NCBI GenBank assembly: GCA_026988525.1
Contig: JALSLC010000020.1
Span: 1 to 52,530 of the forward strand
Reading direction: 5' to 3'
Source of the DNA: Archaeoglobaceae archaeon
Lineage (GTDB): Archaea; Halobacteriota; Archaeoglobi; Archaeoglobales; Archaeoglobaceae
Length of the DNA stretch: 52,530 nt
Part shown: positions 32,715-40,579 of the stretch, piece after piece
Numbering within the stretch: position 1 is the stretch's first letter
Layout: each line of letters opens with the position of its first letter
Made by a program: the position numbers and the translations under genes
The notes under the pieces: model-generated
Databases searched by the model: none
Told to the model about the DNA's origin: nothing
Seen by the model: only the letters and a program-made list of their open reading frames with translations

Positions 32715-33170
32715 TTATTTCTTTACAACTTTCTTAGCACCGCTCGTAACTGCTACGAGCGATTTAACAAGTATGGATGCTATAAATTCCAACGCTGCTA
32801 TTAACAGCAGTATTCTATAAGTTCTATTTTCAGCTTTAACAACTCCTGCAAGTATTGAAAGCAATGGTGTAATCATCAGTATTAGCACACCAATCATACT
32901 CAAGCAATCTGTTTTGTCTAAGTGATCGAAAATCCAAGAATAGCCGGTAACTTTTCTACCAGTAACGTTGAGCCAGAAATCGTTTGCACTCAATCTCCAG
33001 TACTTGTGTGCCTCTGTTAAAGGTACGTATGGATTTATTCCCATGAAGTAAGCTATTGCAGGTAGTACCATTAGAACTATACCGACTATAGTAAAAATTG
33101 TCATAATTTTAGCAAATGCAAGACCCATCTCATCTACTCTTATTTCTCTTTCCGGACCTTTCTTTTCCAT
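32715..33170 (-). CDS. DUF1634 membrane protein, copy 2
   Basis: 151 aa with three membrane segments (about 21-44, 92-114, 122-143). It matches copy 1 over the central block around GYSW..DHL..TDCLSMIGV, but the N-terminus differs (EKKGPEREIRVDEMG). The start ATG at 33170 is 3 bases after TSUP2's stop. Presumed partner of the TSUP2 transporter. Confidence 0.85.
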   Translation of the reverse strand: MEKKGPEREIRVDEMGLAFAKIMTIFTIVGIVLMVLPAIAYFMGINPYVPLTEAHKYWRLSANDFWLNVTGRKVTGYSWIFDHLDKTDCLSMIGVLILMITPLLSILAGVVKAENRTYRILLLIAALEFIASILVKSLVAVTSGAKKVVKK

Positions 33171-33173
33171 AAA

Positions 33174-34067
33174 CTACACCCCCGGAAGTATAGGTGGTAT
33201 AATTTGCATACCCTGCAAGCCTTTAATTATATTCAAAACACCAGCTATGAATAGTATTGCCAAAACGAGCCATCTCACGAACTTTGGTTTTATAATTTCT
33301 GCAACCTTAGCACCTATTCTAGCACCAATAGTTATTCCAAGTATTGATGGCACAACTATAAAGGGTAAGATTGCACCTTTTGTTAAGTAAATGCCTATTG
33401 CAGGGGCGTTTGCAGTTATAATTAACATGCTCGTAGCGGTAGCTACTTTTATAGGAACGCCCATTAGCATGTTCAAAACTGGTACGTTAGCCCATCCAGC
33501 ACCAAGACCAAACATTCCCGCTACAAAACCTATGATTGCAAAAGTTACTATTGCTACAGGAGTATTCTTTGTCGTATATTCTATTATTGCATCAAGGTCT
33601 GGTTCGTAGTACTCTCCCCATATATTCAGTTTCTTAGACAAAGAATCTCTATCTTCTTCTTTGACTTCAGGAAATTCTATTCTCTTTGAAGACACCATTA
33701 TAAAGAACACCAGTAATATTATTGCACCAAGTAGGACTTTTATTACATATTTGCCATCCGGATAAGCATTTGTAACCCATAAACCTATCCAACCACCAAC
33801 TACAGACGTTATTACCATCACAGGTGCAACTATTGCGAATATCCTTATGTTTGCAAGACCTTTTCTTATTAGATATGGTGCAGATGATAGAGCTGATGTA
33901 ACAGCCATTACTAATCCAGCTCCTCTTATGAAGTCTATGTTGAATGGTGTTATTATTGTAGATAGAGGTACGAAGAGTACACCACCTCCAACACCAGATA
34001 CTGGAGATATTATGCCTATCAACAGTGTAAACACAAACATAAACAACGGCCAGAACCACCAAGCCAT
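33174..34067 (-). CDS. TSUP (TauE/SafE) family transporter, copy 2
   Basis: 297 aa from the ATG at 34067, behind GGAGGTGATTGG; the longer reading to 34121 would run through the palindromic leader. Same layout as TSUP1: PVSGVGGGVLFVPL, DFIRGAGLVMAVTSALSSAPYL, FGLGAGWANVPVL and the SILGITIGARIGAKVAE block are near-identical in both, so the two transporters are recent paralogues. Eight or so membrane segments. Substrate unknown; the linked DUF1634 gene is also duplicated, so the whole two-gene operon was copied. Confidence 0.88.
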   Translation of the reverse strand: MAWWFWPLFMFVFTLLIGIISPVSGVGGGVLFVPLSTIITPFNIDFIRGAGLVMAVTSALSSAPYLIRKGLANIRIFAIVAPVMVITSVVGGWIGLWVTNAYPDGKYVIKVLLGAIILLVFFIMVSSKRIEFPEVKEEDRDSLSKKLNIWGEYYEPDLDAIIEYTTKNTPVAIVTFAIIGFVAGMFGLGAGWANVPVLNMLMGVPIKVATATSMLIITANAPAIGIYLTKGAILPFIVVPSILGITIGARIGAKVAEIIKPKFVRWLVLAILFIAGVLNIIKGLQGMQIIPPILPGV

Positions 34068-34084
34068 CCAATCACCTCCACCTT

Positions 34085-34104
34085 TCACGTTTTTAAAAAC
34101 GTGA
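34085..34104 (-). promoter_or_regulatory. 20-bp perfect palindrome in TSUP2 leader
   Basis: TCACGTTTTT joined to AAAAACGTGA, a perfect 10+10 dyad, starts only a few bases before the GGTGGAGGTG ribosome site of TSUP2. It can bind a dimeric protein as DNA. As RNA it can form a hairpin that would sit against the ribosome site. Confidence 0.65.
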
Positions 34105-34138
34105 TAGAAACCGGCATACACGTAGGCAACTAAAACAA

Positions 34139-34150
34139 CATATAAACTTT
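34139..34150 (-). promoter_or_regulatory. TATA box of TSUP2 operon
   Basis: On the minus strand AAGTTTATATGTTG resembles the TSUP1 element AACTTTATATATGTTG, so the core promoters are related although the downstream operator-like sequences differ. Predicted start near 34118, leaving a leader of about 50 bases that contains the palindrome. Confidence 0.5.
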
Positions 34151-34290
34151 TCTATTTTTTTAGCATTCTATAAAATTTAATTTCGAAAATATTAAAATTA
34201 ATTCGATTTTGATGAAATTTATGCACATTAGATTGCAAATCAGTTGAAAGTATTACTATTTAAATAGCTCATAGTTATCTTCACTTCTCT

Positions 34291-34346
34291 CATCATGATG
34301 AAATTTGTAAACAAATTTAACAAATAATCTATAAGTAATAGATTAT
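34291..34346. promoter_or_regulatory. Run of three adjacent dyads upstream of HARP gene
   Basis: Three inverted repeats follow each other: CATCATGATG (34291-34300), AAATTTGT-AA-ACAAATTT (34301-34318), and ATAATCTAT-AAGTA-ATAGATTAT (34324-34346). They lie 60-115 bases before the HARP start, upstream of its probable TATA box (GCTATATCTC, 34376-34385), and about 140 bases upstream of the TSUP2 TATA box. Likely a binding region for one or more dimeric regulators. The 11-mer TGATGAAATTT at 34296-34306 also occurs at 34210-34220. Confidence 0.5.
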
Positions 34347-34406
34347 AAACTATAATTACGAAAAATAACAAAACTGCTATATCTCTCTAACACTTCAATC
34401 AGTTTA

Positions 34407-35081
34407 ATGAAGCAAAGATTTGTGCTTGACACAACAGCTATAACTGATACTGGTTTGAGAATTAAGGAAGGATACGGAAGTATATGTGAATCTGCTCAAG
34501 AAATACTTGATCTAATAGCCGTAGCTAGGTTAAAGTTTAATATTAGTTGTTATATACCCTATCCCACTGTATATGGTGAACTTGTAAGCTTCCTTAGAAG
34601 ACACGAATGCAAAGAAGATATTTTTATTAAGCTTGATACTTGGTTAGTAAAAAAAACACCCAACAGATATGAAGTAAAAATACCAGCCGCGATTTTTTAC
34701 GAGTATGTATTAACTATGAGACAAAAAATAAATAGAGGTAGAAAACTTGCTGAAGAGTTTATTTGGGAGAGTTCTGCTATAACATCAACAATAGTAGCTG
34801 GAAATAACGAAAATAAAAAAGAAACAATTGAAAAAGAAATTGGTGCTTTAATTGGTAAATTTAGGGATAAGTATAAAACTACGTTAAGACAAGGAATACT
34901 CGATAGCTCCCCTGATCTCGATGTATTGCTATTGGCAAAAGAGCTTGAAGCTGGAGTTGTAAGCAGTGACGCTGGAATAAGAAAGTGGAGTGAAAGAATG
35001 GGTTTGAGATTTGTTGAAGCTTCAAAATTTCCAAGAATGTTGAAAGAATATTTAGCATTAGTTGATAAGTTTAAGGGATGA
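34407..35081 (+). CDS. Protein-only RNase P of HARP type (RNA ligase partner / PIN protein)
   Basis: 224 aa PIN-domain protein of the family first named 'RNA ligase partner' and later shown to be Homologs of Aquifex RNase P (HARP), which cut the 5' leader from pre-tRNA without an RNA subunit. PIN acidic residues: FVLDTTAITD with Asp8, and SSPDLDVLLLAKELEAGVVSSDAGIRKW near 170-197. The middle helices (ICESAQEILDLIAVARLKF..., KLAEEFIWES) fit the HARP spike-helix insertion. HARP occurs in some archaea beside the RNA-based enzyme, where it may be dispensable. It is followed 4 bases later by the tRNA thiolation gene ttuA, which supports a tRNA role. Confidence 0.88.
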   Translation: MKQRFVLDTTAITDTGLRIKEGYGSICESAQEILDLIAVARLKFNISCYIPYPTVYGELVSFLRRHECKEDIFIKLDTWLVKKTPNRYEVKIPAAIFYEYVLTMRQKINRGRKLAEEFIWESSAITSTIVAGNNENKKETIEKEIGALIGKFRDKYKTTLRQGILDSSPDLDVLLLAKELEAGVVSSDAGIRKWSERMGLRFVEASKFPRMLKEYLALVDKFKG

Positions 35082-35085
35082 AAAT

Positions 35086-35955
35086 ATGAAATGTAGCTTA
35101 TGCAGAAAAAAAGCAGTAGAGAGATTGAGACAATACAAACTAAGTTTATGTAAAGAGTGTTTTGTTAAATTTTATGAAAAACAGGTGGAAAGAACTGTAA
35201 AAAAGTATAAAGTTTTCAAAAGTGGAGAGAGAGTTCTTGTCTGCATTTCTGGTGGAAAAGATAGTGCTGCTATGCTTTCAGCGTTAACAACTATTTCAAA
35301 AGAAATTGAAATAGAAGCTTTTTATATAAATTTAGAAATTGAAAATTATTCAGATGTTTCTTTAAAGAACGTAAAAAAACTGTGTAACGAATTAAATGTA
35401 AAATTAAATGTTGTTAATCTTTCTGAGTATGGAATATATTTAAGTAAAGCAGGAAAAAAGAAATGTTCTGTATGTGGTACTGCAAAAAGATACATAATGA
35501 ATAAATTTGCAAGAGAAAATGGGTTTGATTGTGTTGCAACAGGCCACTGCTTGGATGATATAATTGTTTTCTTCTTTAAAAACTGGCTTTCAGGAAATTT
35601 TGAATGGAGTACGAAATTTTTACCGCGAATGGAGGGATTCGATAAGATAGTTACAAGAGTGAAGCCCCTATATTTAATGAGTGAAAGAGAGAACGCAATA
35701 TATTGCTTATGTAAAGAATTACCATTTACAAAAGACAATTGTCCCTATGCACCAAAAGATGATTGGAAAGAAATAATATATGATATTGAAAAAAAGAAAC
35801 CGGGGTTCAAGAGAAATTTTGTAGCCAATTTGCCTAAATATTTAAACAGAAAAACTAACTTAGAGTTTAAACATTGTACTATCTGTGGGGAAGTAACAAC
35901 TGCAGAAGTGTGTGCATTCTGCAAGTTAAGAAAATGGATGGAAGAAAGGAGATAG
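35086..35955 (+). CDS. ttuA: tRNA 2-thiolation enzyme, TtuA/Ncs6 family
   Basis: 289 aa from the ATG at 35086. N-terminal zinc finger C3xxC6...C22xxC25; PP-loop SGGKDS at residues 55-60 for ATP activation; cluster cysteines C127, C130 (KKCSVCG) and C219 (NCPYAP) corresponding to the [4Fe-4S] ligands of TtuA; C-terminal zinc finger CTIC...CAFC. It puts sulfur on uridine of tRNA, either U54 in the T loop (TtuA) or U34 (Ncs6); the residue pattern fits TtuA slightly better. Coupled to the HARP gene. Its last 30 bases overlap the convergent TSUP3 gene. Confidence 0.9.
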   Translation: MKCSLCRKKAVERLRQYKLSLCKECFVKFYEKQVERTVKKYKVFKSGERVLVCISGGKDSAAMLSALTTISKEIEIEAFYINLEIENYSDVSLKNVKKLCNELNVKLNVVNLSEYGIYLSKAGKKKCSVCGTAKRYIMNKFARENGFDCVATGHCLDDIIVFFFKNWLSGNFEWSTKFLPRMEGFDKIVTRVKPLYLMSERENAIYCLCKELPFTKDNCPYAPKDDWKEIIYDIEKKKPGFKRNFVANLPKYLNRKTNLEFKHCTICGEVTTAEVCAFCKLRKWMEERR

Positions 35956-36738
35956 TATGTATTTAATTGCGATAAACAAGACTATCAATGCAAGAGAGGT
36001 TCTTATAAACTTTTCTGGAAAACGAATCTGTAATTTGGAACCGGTGTACATACCTAAGATGCCTCCCAGGCCAAACATTAAACCAACAATCAAGTTTGGA
36101 TAGTATCCAAAACTTGAGTAATAAAAACAACTTATTATCGATGTCACGAAAGTTGAAAGTAAAACAGCACCAGAAACATAGTAAACGGGAAACTGAAAGA
36201 TAGAGATCAACAATGGTGAAAGAAAAGCTCCTCCTCCAACTCCGTAGGCTCCAGCTACAACACCTATGATATAGGCAACAGGTACAAGTTTATAAATTTC
36301 TACTGAGTAGTATTCCTTCCCAAACTTAAACTTTAAACTTAGATTTGATTTCACTTCTTTCTTAGACTTTCTTTCTGTTTTATACAACAATCTAAAAGAC
36401 ATATACAACAAGACAAAACCCGCAAAAACTTTGAATTTTTCAGGACTTGGCAAGTATTTAACTCTCAAGTAAACCCCAGTTAACATACCGGGTATTGTCC
36501 CAGAAAGAATGGATGCTGCCAATTTAAGACATAATCTCTTTTCGCGCCAATACCCGTAAACACCACTTGGTGTTGAAATCACATTGTACAATAAATTAGT
36601 TGAGCTTGCTACTGGGGATACAATATTTAAAAAACTAATTTGAACCGGTAATAGTAAAAAAGCACCTGAAATTCCGGCTTGCGAAGTTACAAATGATACT
36701 GCAAAGGCTATTATTGGCAATAGCAAATATGAAAGCAT
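35926..36738 (-). CDS. TSUP family transporter, copy 3 (divergent)
   Basis: 270 aa, about eight membrane segments. TSUP repeats are SQAGISGAFLLLPVQ near residues 18-33 and GAYGVGGGAFLSPLLI near 164-179. It is only distantly related to TSUP1 and TSUP2 and has no DUF1634 partner. A cytoplasmic loop rich in lysine (KTERKSKKEVKSN) joins the two halves. Substrate unknown. Probably transcribed alone and leaderless. Confidence 0.85.
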   Translation of the reverse strand: MLSYLLLPIIAFAVSFVTSQAGISGAFLLLPVQISFLNIVSPVASSTNLLYNVISTPSGVYGYWREKRLCLKLAASILSGTIPGMLTGVYLRVKYLPSPEKFKVFAGFVLLYMSFRLLYKTERKSKKEVKSNLSLKFKFGKEYYSVEIYKLVPVAYIIGVVAGAYGVGGGAFLSPLLISIFQFPVYYVSGAVLLSTFVTSIISCFYYSSFGYYPNLIVGLMFGLGGILGMYTGSKLQIRFPEKFIRTSLALIVLFIAIKYILSPFFHPFS

Positions 36739-36744
36739 AAACTA

Positions 36745-36770
36745 TATTGATCAATAGTAGAAATATATTT
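36745..36770 (-). promoter_or_regulatory. TSUP3 promoter with 12-bp palindrome
   Basis: TATA-like AAATATATTT (36761-36770) is followed on the minus strand by the perfect palindrome TATTGATCAATA (36745-36756), ending seven bases before the ATG at 36738. A protein bound there would block transcription start. Confidence 0.5.
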
Positions 36771-36796
36771 TTCGAAATGAATTATAGTATATACCC

Positions 36797-37132
36797 CTAT
36801 CTATGTAACTCTTTTTCTTCTGCACCCATTACAGCCAACAATATGTTTGCTTTCAGAGTTTGTTCAAAGTAATTTTTATCAGGCTCAAGAACAGCAAACT
36901 TCTTTGGAATTGGTATTGCAAGTATCTTTCCACAAGAATAACTTCCATCCACCACAATGTTTACAGCATTTGGATTATCTCTTGGTACAACTACGAATAA
37001 CCTTTTGTCTTTGTATCCTTCGATTAATTTCATTAACTCCTCAACACTATGTTTTGAGGTCAAAATTTTGAATATTTCTTCTGCCAATTCTAATTTATCG
37101 TCCTCTACCTTTATGTCGCACTCCAGTACCAT
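36797..37132 (-). CDS. Unknown 111-aa archaeal protein
   Basis: I do not recognise this small soluble protein. Visible parts: an acidic N-terminal half with two helices (LELAEEIFKILTSKHSVEELMKLIEGYK), a strand KRLFVVVPRDNPNAVNIVVDG, then GKILAIPIPKKFAVLEPDKNYFEQTLKANILLAVMGAEEKE. No signal, membrane segment or metal motif. The coding pattern and start (ATG at 37132) look genuine, and the reverse frame has no sensible protein. It stands alone between TSUP3 and the divergent DUF2150 gene. Confidence 0.68.
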   Translation of the reverse strand: MVLECDIKVEDDKLELAEEIFKILTSKHSVEELMKLIEGYKDKRLFVVVPRDNPNAVNIVVDGSYSCGKILAIPIPKKFAVLEPDKNYFEQTLKANILLAVMGAEEKELHR

Positions 37133-37272
37133 CTCAAGTTAAATTTGCTATTGCGGGATATATACCTTATTATTTTTAGGAAAAGTTAAAATTAGAATAA
37201 TAGTTAGGTTGTTTTCAAACTGACAATTACCGGCAAAAACATTATATTCTATATTAAAATTTATGCTGATTG

Positions 37273-37833
37273 ATGAGTTACTACACTCCTGAAAGGTTTA
37301 ACAATTGGTTGGAAAGAATAAAAGAAACGAAAATTGACATTAACAATGCAGAATCACTTTCGGTATTCGATAGAATGGTCGATGATTTTGTTGTAGCTTG
37401 TTTGAATATACTTAGAGCTGTAAAAGAAAGAGAATTAAATAAGAAGGATGCTTTTAAAGAGCTTGAAGAAATGAAAAAACTTTTAACAGCTGATGTATCT
37501 TTTGATGATCCAATAAAAAACGAATTCTTTGATTTTGTTAGAGAAGGTATCAAACTGATAATTCATTCAGCTAAGTACTGTCTTGAAGGTAAAACGAGCA
37601 AAAAGAGTTTTCAGAATCTCTTAAAGGATGCACTTAAAAAAGAGCAAAAAGGAGATTTAGAGGGTGCTTTTGATATTATAGCTAGAATGGGTGCTAAGGT
37701 ATTTAAAGGTGAAAAACTACCAGAGGATTTGCAAATACCAGAAAATAGCCAAATACTTAACTGGCTTGATGGAGTAGATGCAATAAATACAGTTATAATT
37801 CTCACTGAAATAGACACTTCCGAAGAATTATGA
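37273..37833 (+). CDS. DUF2150 archaeal protein
   Basis: 186 aa. YYTPERFNNWLERIKE at the start and FDRMVDDFVVACLNILRAV define the archaeal DUF2150 family; the protein is mostly helical and acidic, without membrane segments. ATG at 37273 is preferred to the TTG one codon earlier. The next gene, a SWIM zinc-finger protein, overlaps its stop by 4 bases, a pairing that suggests joint action. Function unknown. Confidence 0.87.
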   Translation: MSYYTPERFNNWLERIKETKIDINNAESLSVFDRMVDDFVVACLNILRAVKERELNKKDAFKELEEMKKLLTADVSFDDPIKNEFFDFVREGIKLIIHSAKYCLEGKTSKKSFQNLLKDALKKEQKGDLEGAFDIIARMGAKVFKGEKLPEDLQIPENSQILNWLDGVDAINTVIILTEIDTSEEL

Positions 37834-38168
37834 GTTTTGCACTTAGCGATGAAGTAATAAATGCAGCAAAAAAAGGTCTTGGATACGAACTGTACAAAGC
37901 TCTTTTGCTTACTTACGGTAAGAGAGGGGAGAAAGCTTTCTTTTACTTAAAAGAGAGAAGAATTAAAAAGTACAAGGATTTCTTTGTTGTTGTAGGTAAC
38001 TATGAGTATATTGTGGACGGAAATTTTTGTACTTGTATGGACTTTCAATTCAACCTAAAAGCTAAGAAACCTTGTGCACACATAATTGCAGTTAAATTGG
38101 CGAGAATTATGAAAATATATGATAGCTATGACATTTTTTATTCAGATTTTATTGCACACAACACTTAA
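37830..38168 (+). CDS. SWIM zinc-finger protein
   Basis: 112 aa. The SWIM motif CTCMDFQFNLKAKKPCAHIIAV (CxC...CxH) is near residues 68-89 and would bind one zinc; SWIM domains bind DNA or proteins. The first 60 residues form two helices and a strand (KYKDFFVVVGNYEYIVDG). ATGA overlap with the DUF2150 gene implies translational coupling. Confidence 0.85.
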   Translation: MSFALSDEVINAAKKGLGYELYKALLLTYGKRGEKAFFYLKERRIKKYKDFFVVVGNYEYIVDGNFCTCMDFQFNLKAKKPCAHIIAVKLARIMKIYDSYDIFYSDFIAHNT

Positions 38169-38192
38169 ATTGAAATTTACAATTTAGATATC

Positions 38193-38687
38193 ATGCTATG
38201 TAAGGATGAGATAAGAAAGCTGATAATTGAACAAAATTTAATAGAAAACTATATTGACCTCGAAAAACAGCTACAACCGAATGGATTTGATTGTACTTTA
38301 AAGACAATTTATTCCTTAGAAGGAGAAGGAAGAATTGACTTTGACAACATAGAAAGAAAGTTACCGGAAGTCAAAGAACTTAAGTTTGAAGATGACTGGA
38401 TATATCTTGATAAAGGATATTATAGAGCAAGAATTAATGAAATTGTAAACCTTCCAAAAGATTTAGCAGCTTTGGCAAGACCAAGAAGTTCTCTTATTAG
38501 GTGTGGTGTAAATGTTTTAACAGCCGTATGGGATGCGGGGTATAGAGGTAGAAGTGAAGTAGGGCTTGCAGTATATAGAGGTATTTGGCTAAAAAAGAAT
38601 GCTAGAATTGTTCAACTCGTATTTTTTAGGTTGAGCGGTAAAAGTTCTGGATACTCTGGGATATACCAGAATGAGGGGATAATATGA
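38193..38687 (+). CDS. dut: dUTP diphosphatase / dCTP deaminase family (probably dUTPase)
   Basis: 164 aa. QPNGFDCTLKTIYSLEG near 28-44, ARPRSSLIRCGVNVLTAVWDAGYRGRSEVGLAVY near 91-124 are the conserved nucleotide-binding blocks of the Dcd/Dut family. VNVLTAVWDAGYRG rather than the ATAGWIDPGF of dCTP deaminase favours the archaeal dUTPase branch, which turns dUTP to dUMP and keeps uracil out of DNA. A bifunctional deaminase-diphosphatase cannot be ruled out. Next gene overlaps by 4 bases. Confidence 0.85.
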   Translation: MLCKDEIRKLIIEQNLIENYIDLEKQLQPNGFDCTLKTIYSLEGEGRIDFDNIERKLPEVKELKFEDDWIYLDKGYYRARINEIVNLPKDLAALARPRSSLIRCGVNVLTAVWDAGYRGRSEVGLAVYRGIWLKKNARIVQLVFFRLSGKSSGYSGIYQNEGII

Positions 38688-39505
38688 TTATAACTGACGA
38701 TCATATGCATATTTATAAGCACCTTAAACTTAAAGCTATAGAGGAATTCAAAAAAGCAGGAGGTACTCACGTTTTCTTAGTAAATTTGCTTACCAAAAAT
38801 TATAATATATTTCCAAAAAAGGGTGAGGATTTTAAAGAAATGTATGAGAAACACTTAAAAATTGTAAAGCAGGCAAACGAAATCGTTAAAGCTTATGCTG
38901 TGTTAGGTGTTCATCCAGCAGAAATAACCATTCTTGGCGAAAAAATTGGTTATAAAAAAGCTGCAGAAATTATGATTGATGCCCTTGATATTGCCGGAAA
39001 GTACGTTGAAGAGAATAAGGCTGTTGCAATAAAAAGTGGCAGACCTCACTATTCAGTTAGTGAAGAAGTTTGGAAGTTAAGTAACGAAGTTATGTTTCAT
39101 GCTTTTAAAGTTGCAAAAGATGTAGGTTGTGCTGTTCAACTACACACTGAGAGCTACAGTAAAGAAGGAATTGAGGAAATAGCAAAATTAGCCAAAAAAG
39201 CAGGTTTAAAGTTATATAAAGTTGTTAAACATTTTTCTCCACCAAAAGTTGATGAATTCGAAGAGATAGGTATTTTTCCATCTGTTATTGCAATGGGAAA
39301 TAATGTGTTAAGAGCTGCAACTATAAGTAGTAGATTTACCATTGAAACAGATTACATAGATGATCCCAACAGACCTGGGGCTGTGTTGGGCCCAAAAACA
39401 GTTCCAAAAAAAGTCAAAGAATTGCTAAAAATGGGTTTTGATGAAGATTTTGTTTTAAAAATATGTAAATACAACATTGAAAAAGTTTATGGAGTTGAAA
39501 TTTAA
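38684..39505 (+). CDS. TatD-like metal-dependent hydrolase (archaeal)
   Basis: 273 aa. TIM-barrel metal site DDHMHI near residues 5-10, LGVHPAE near 74-80, QLHTES near 152-157, KHFSPP near 183-188 and IETDYIDDP near 225-233, the standard set of histidines and aspartate in the TatD group. Family members elsewhere are DNases; this archaeal branch is uncharacterised. It starts with ATG in an overlap with dut, behind GAGGGGATAAT. Its stop shares TTAA with trmI. Confidence 0.87.
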   Translation: MIITDDHMHIYKHLKLKAIEEFKKAGGTHVFLVNLLTKNYNIFPKKGEDFKEMYEKHLKIVKQANEIVKAYAVLGVHPAEITILGEKIGYKKAAEIMIDALDIAGKYVEENKAVAIKSGRPHYSVSEEVWKLSNEVMFHAFKVAKDVGCAVQLHTESYSKEGIEEIAKLAKKAGLKLYKVVKHFSPPKVDEFEEIGIFPSVIAMGNNVLRAATISSRFTIETDYIDDPNRPGAVLGPKTVPKKVKELLKMGFDEDFVLKICKYNIEKVYGVEI

Positions 39506-40251
39506 TAAATTTTTCTACCAATTACAATAAAGCCAGTATGCCAAACCCTCGTCATTGGTCTAGTCCCAACCCTTTTAAACTCGTAGTTGTTCTTCAATAG
39601 TTCGAAACACTCCAATTCGGAAAAACCCTCTTTTTTCATTGTTTCATAAACTCTCTTTGATGGCTCTATGTAAGGATTGTAAACAGCTAAGTAGCATCCA
39701 ACTTTTAGCAGATTTTTTGCCTTAGGTATAAACAAAAAATCATCTTTCATATCTAGAACTATTAAATCAAATTCTTTCTTAAAACCTTCGGCTATATCGT
39801 TTACATCACCCACAATTTGATGTATGTTTTTTAACTTTGCTAATTTGAAGTTTTCTCTTGCTAACTTAGCAAATTCTTTTCTCTTTTCCACTGTAATAAC
39901 TTCCCCATACTTGTTAAAGTATGCTAAGTAAGCTGCAATCATTCCACTGCCTGTACCAGCATCGAGTATTAGTGAGTCTGGCTTTAAACCGCATATAGTT
40001 ATTATAACTCCGATATCCTTTGGCATTATTGGTGTAGCACATCTTTTAAAATGACGGAAAAAATCTGAAGATTTGAAAGGTAGTATTTTGAATGTATGAC
40101 CTTTGTGTGTTTTTATAACATCACCATAGCTTTTTTCTTTTAATTCCTCTAATTTTATTATACCTTTATGAGTGTGTAAAATACCTTCGAAATTTTTTAC
40201 AAGAAAACTATCTTTACCGTTTACTAAAATAAGAGGTAATTCAACTTTCAT
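39502..40251 (-). CDS. trmI: tRNA (adenine-57/58-N1) methyltransferase TrmI
   Basis: 249 aa. N-terminal beta domain with SYGDVIKTHKGHTFKILPFKSSDFFRHFKRCATPIMPKDIGVI, then a SAM site ILDAGTGSGMIAAYLA near 94-109 and LIVLDM for catalysis. Makes m1A at positions 57 and 58 in the T loop, important for tRNA stability at high temperature. The start overlaps the end of nac by 11 bases. Confidence 0.92.
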   Translation of the reverse strand: MKVELPLILVNGKDSFLVKNFEGILHTHKGIIKLEELKEKSYGDVIKTHKGHTFKILPFKSSDFFRHFKRCATPIMPKDIGVIITICGLKPDSLILDAGTGSGMIAAYLAYFNKYGEVITVEKRKEFAKLARENFKLAKLKNIHQIVGDVNDIAEGFKKEFDLIVLDMKDDFLFIPKAKNLLKVGCYLAVYNPYIEPSKRVYETMKKEGFSELECFELLKNNYEFKRVGTRPMTRVWHTGFIVIGRKIY

Positions 40252-40579
40252 GTTTATCTTGAATTCTCATTATTGCTTCAGCTAAATCACCTTTCGCTTC
40301 TTCCAAAGCTTTTCTTGCTTCTTCCATACTAACTCCTGTCTGTTCTACAATTAAAGCCACGTCTTCCTCATTTATCTCAACAAATTCTTTAACTTCGTAA
40401 CTTCCAGTTATCTGAAATGTTTCAATACCTCTCGCAACCATCTTTGTAACGCTTGGATTTTTAAAAATTAACTCTTCATTCTTAGTTCTGATTATAACTT
40501 CCACTGCAGGTAACTCCTCGATTTCAATTCCCATTTGTTTCATCATTTTCTTCAACTGAGCAGGATTTGTTGGGAACAT
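40241..40579 (-). CDS. nac: Nascent polypeptide-associated complex protein
   Basis: 112 aa. NAC domain (KKMMKQMGIEIEELPAVEVIIRTKNEELIFKNPSVTKM, residues 9-46) and a C-terminal UBA domain (EEDVALIVEQTGVSMEEARKALEEAKGDLAEAIMRI). The archaeal protein forms a homodimer at the ribosome exit tunnel. Located with trmI, as in many archaea. Confidence 0.95.
   Translation of the reverse strand: MFPTNPAQLKKMMKQMGIEIEELPAVEVIIRTKNEELIFKNPSVTKMVARGIETFQITGSYEVKEFVEINEEDVALIVEQTGVSMEEARKALEEAKGDLAEAIMRIQDKHES

Noticed and set aside
34240-34297. Possible C/D-box sRNA on the minus strand (ATGATGA near 34292, CTGA about 50 bases later)
   Set aside because: No convincing internal C' and D' boxes, and the C box is part of a palindrome in an AT-rich promoter region.
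38193-38687. Calling the gene dCTP deaminase
   Set aside because: The motif around VNVLTAVWDAGYRG fits the archaeal dUTPase branch better; kept as an alternative only.
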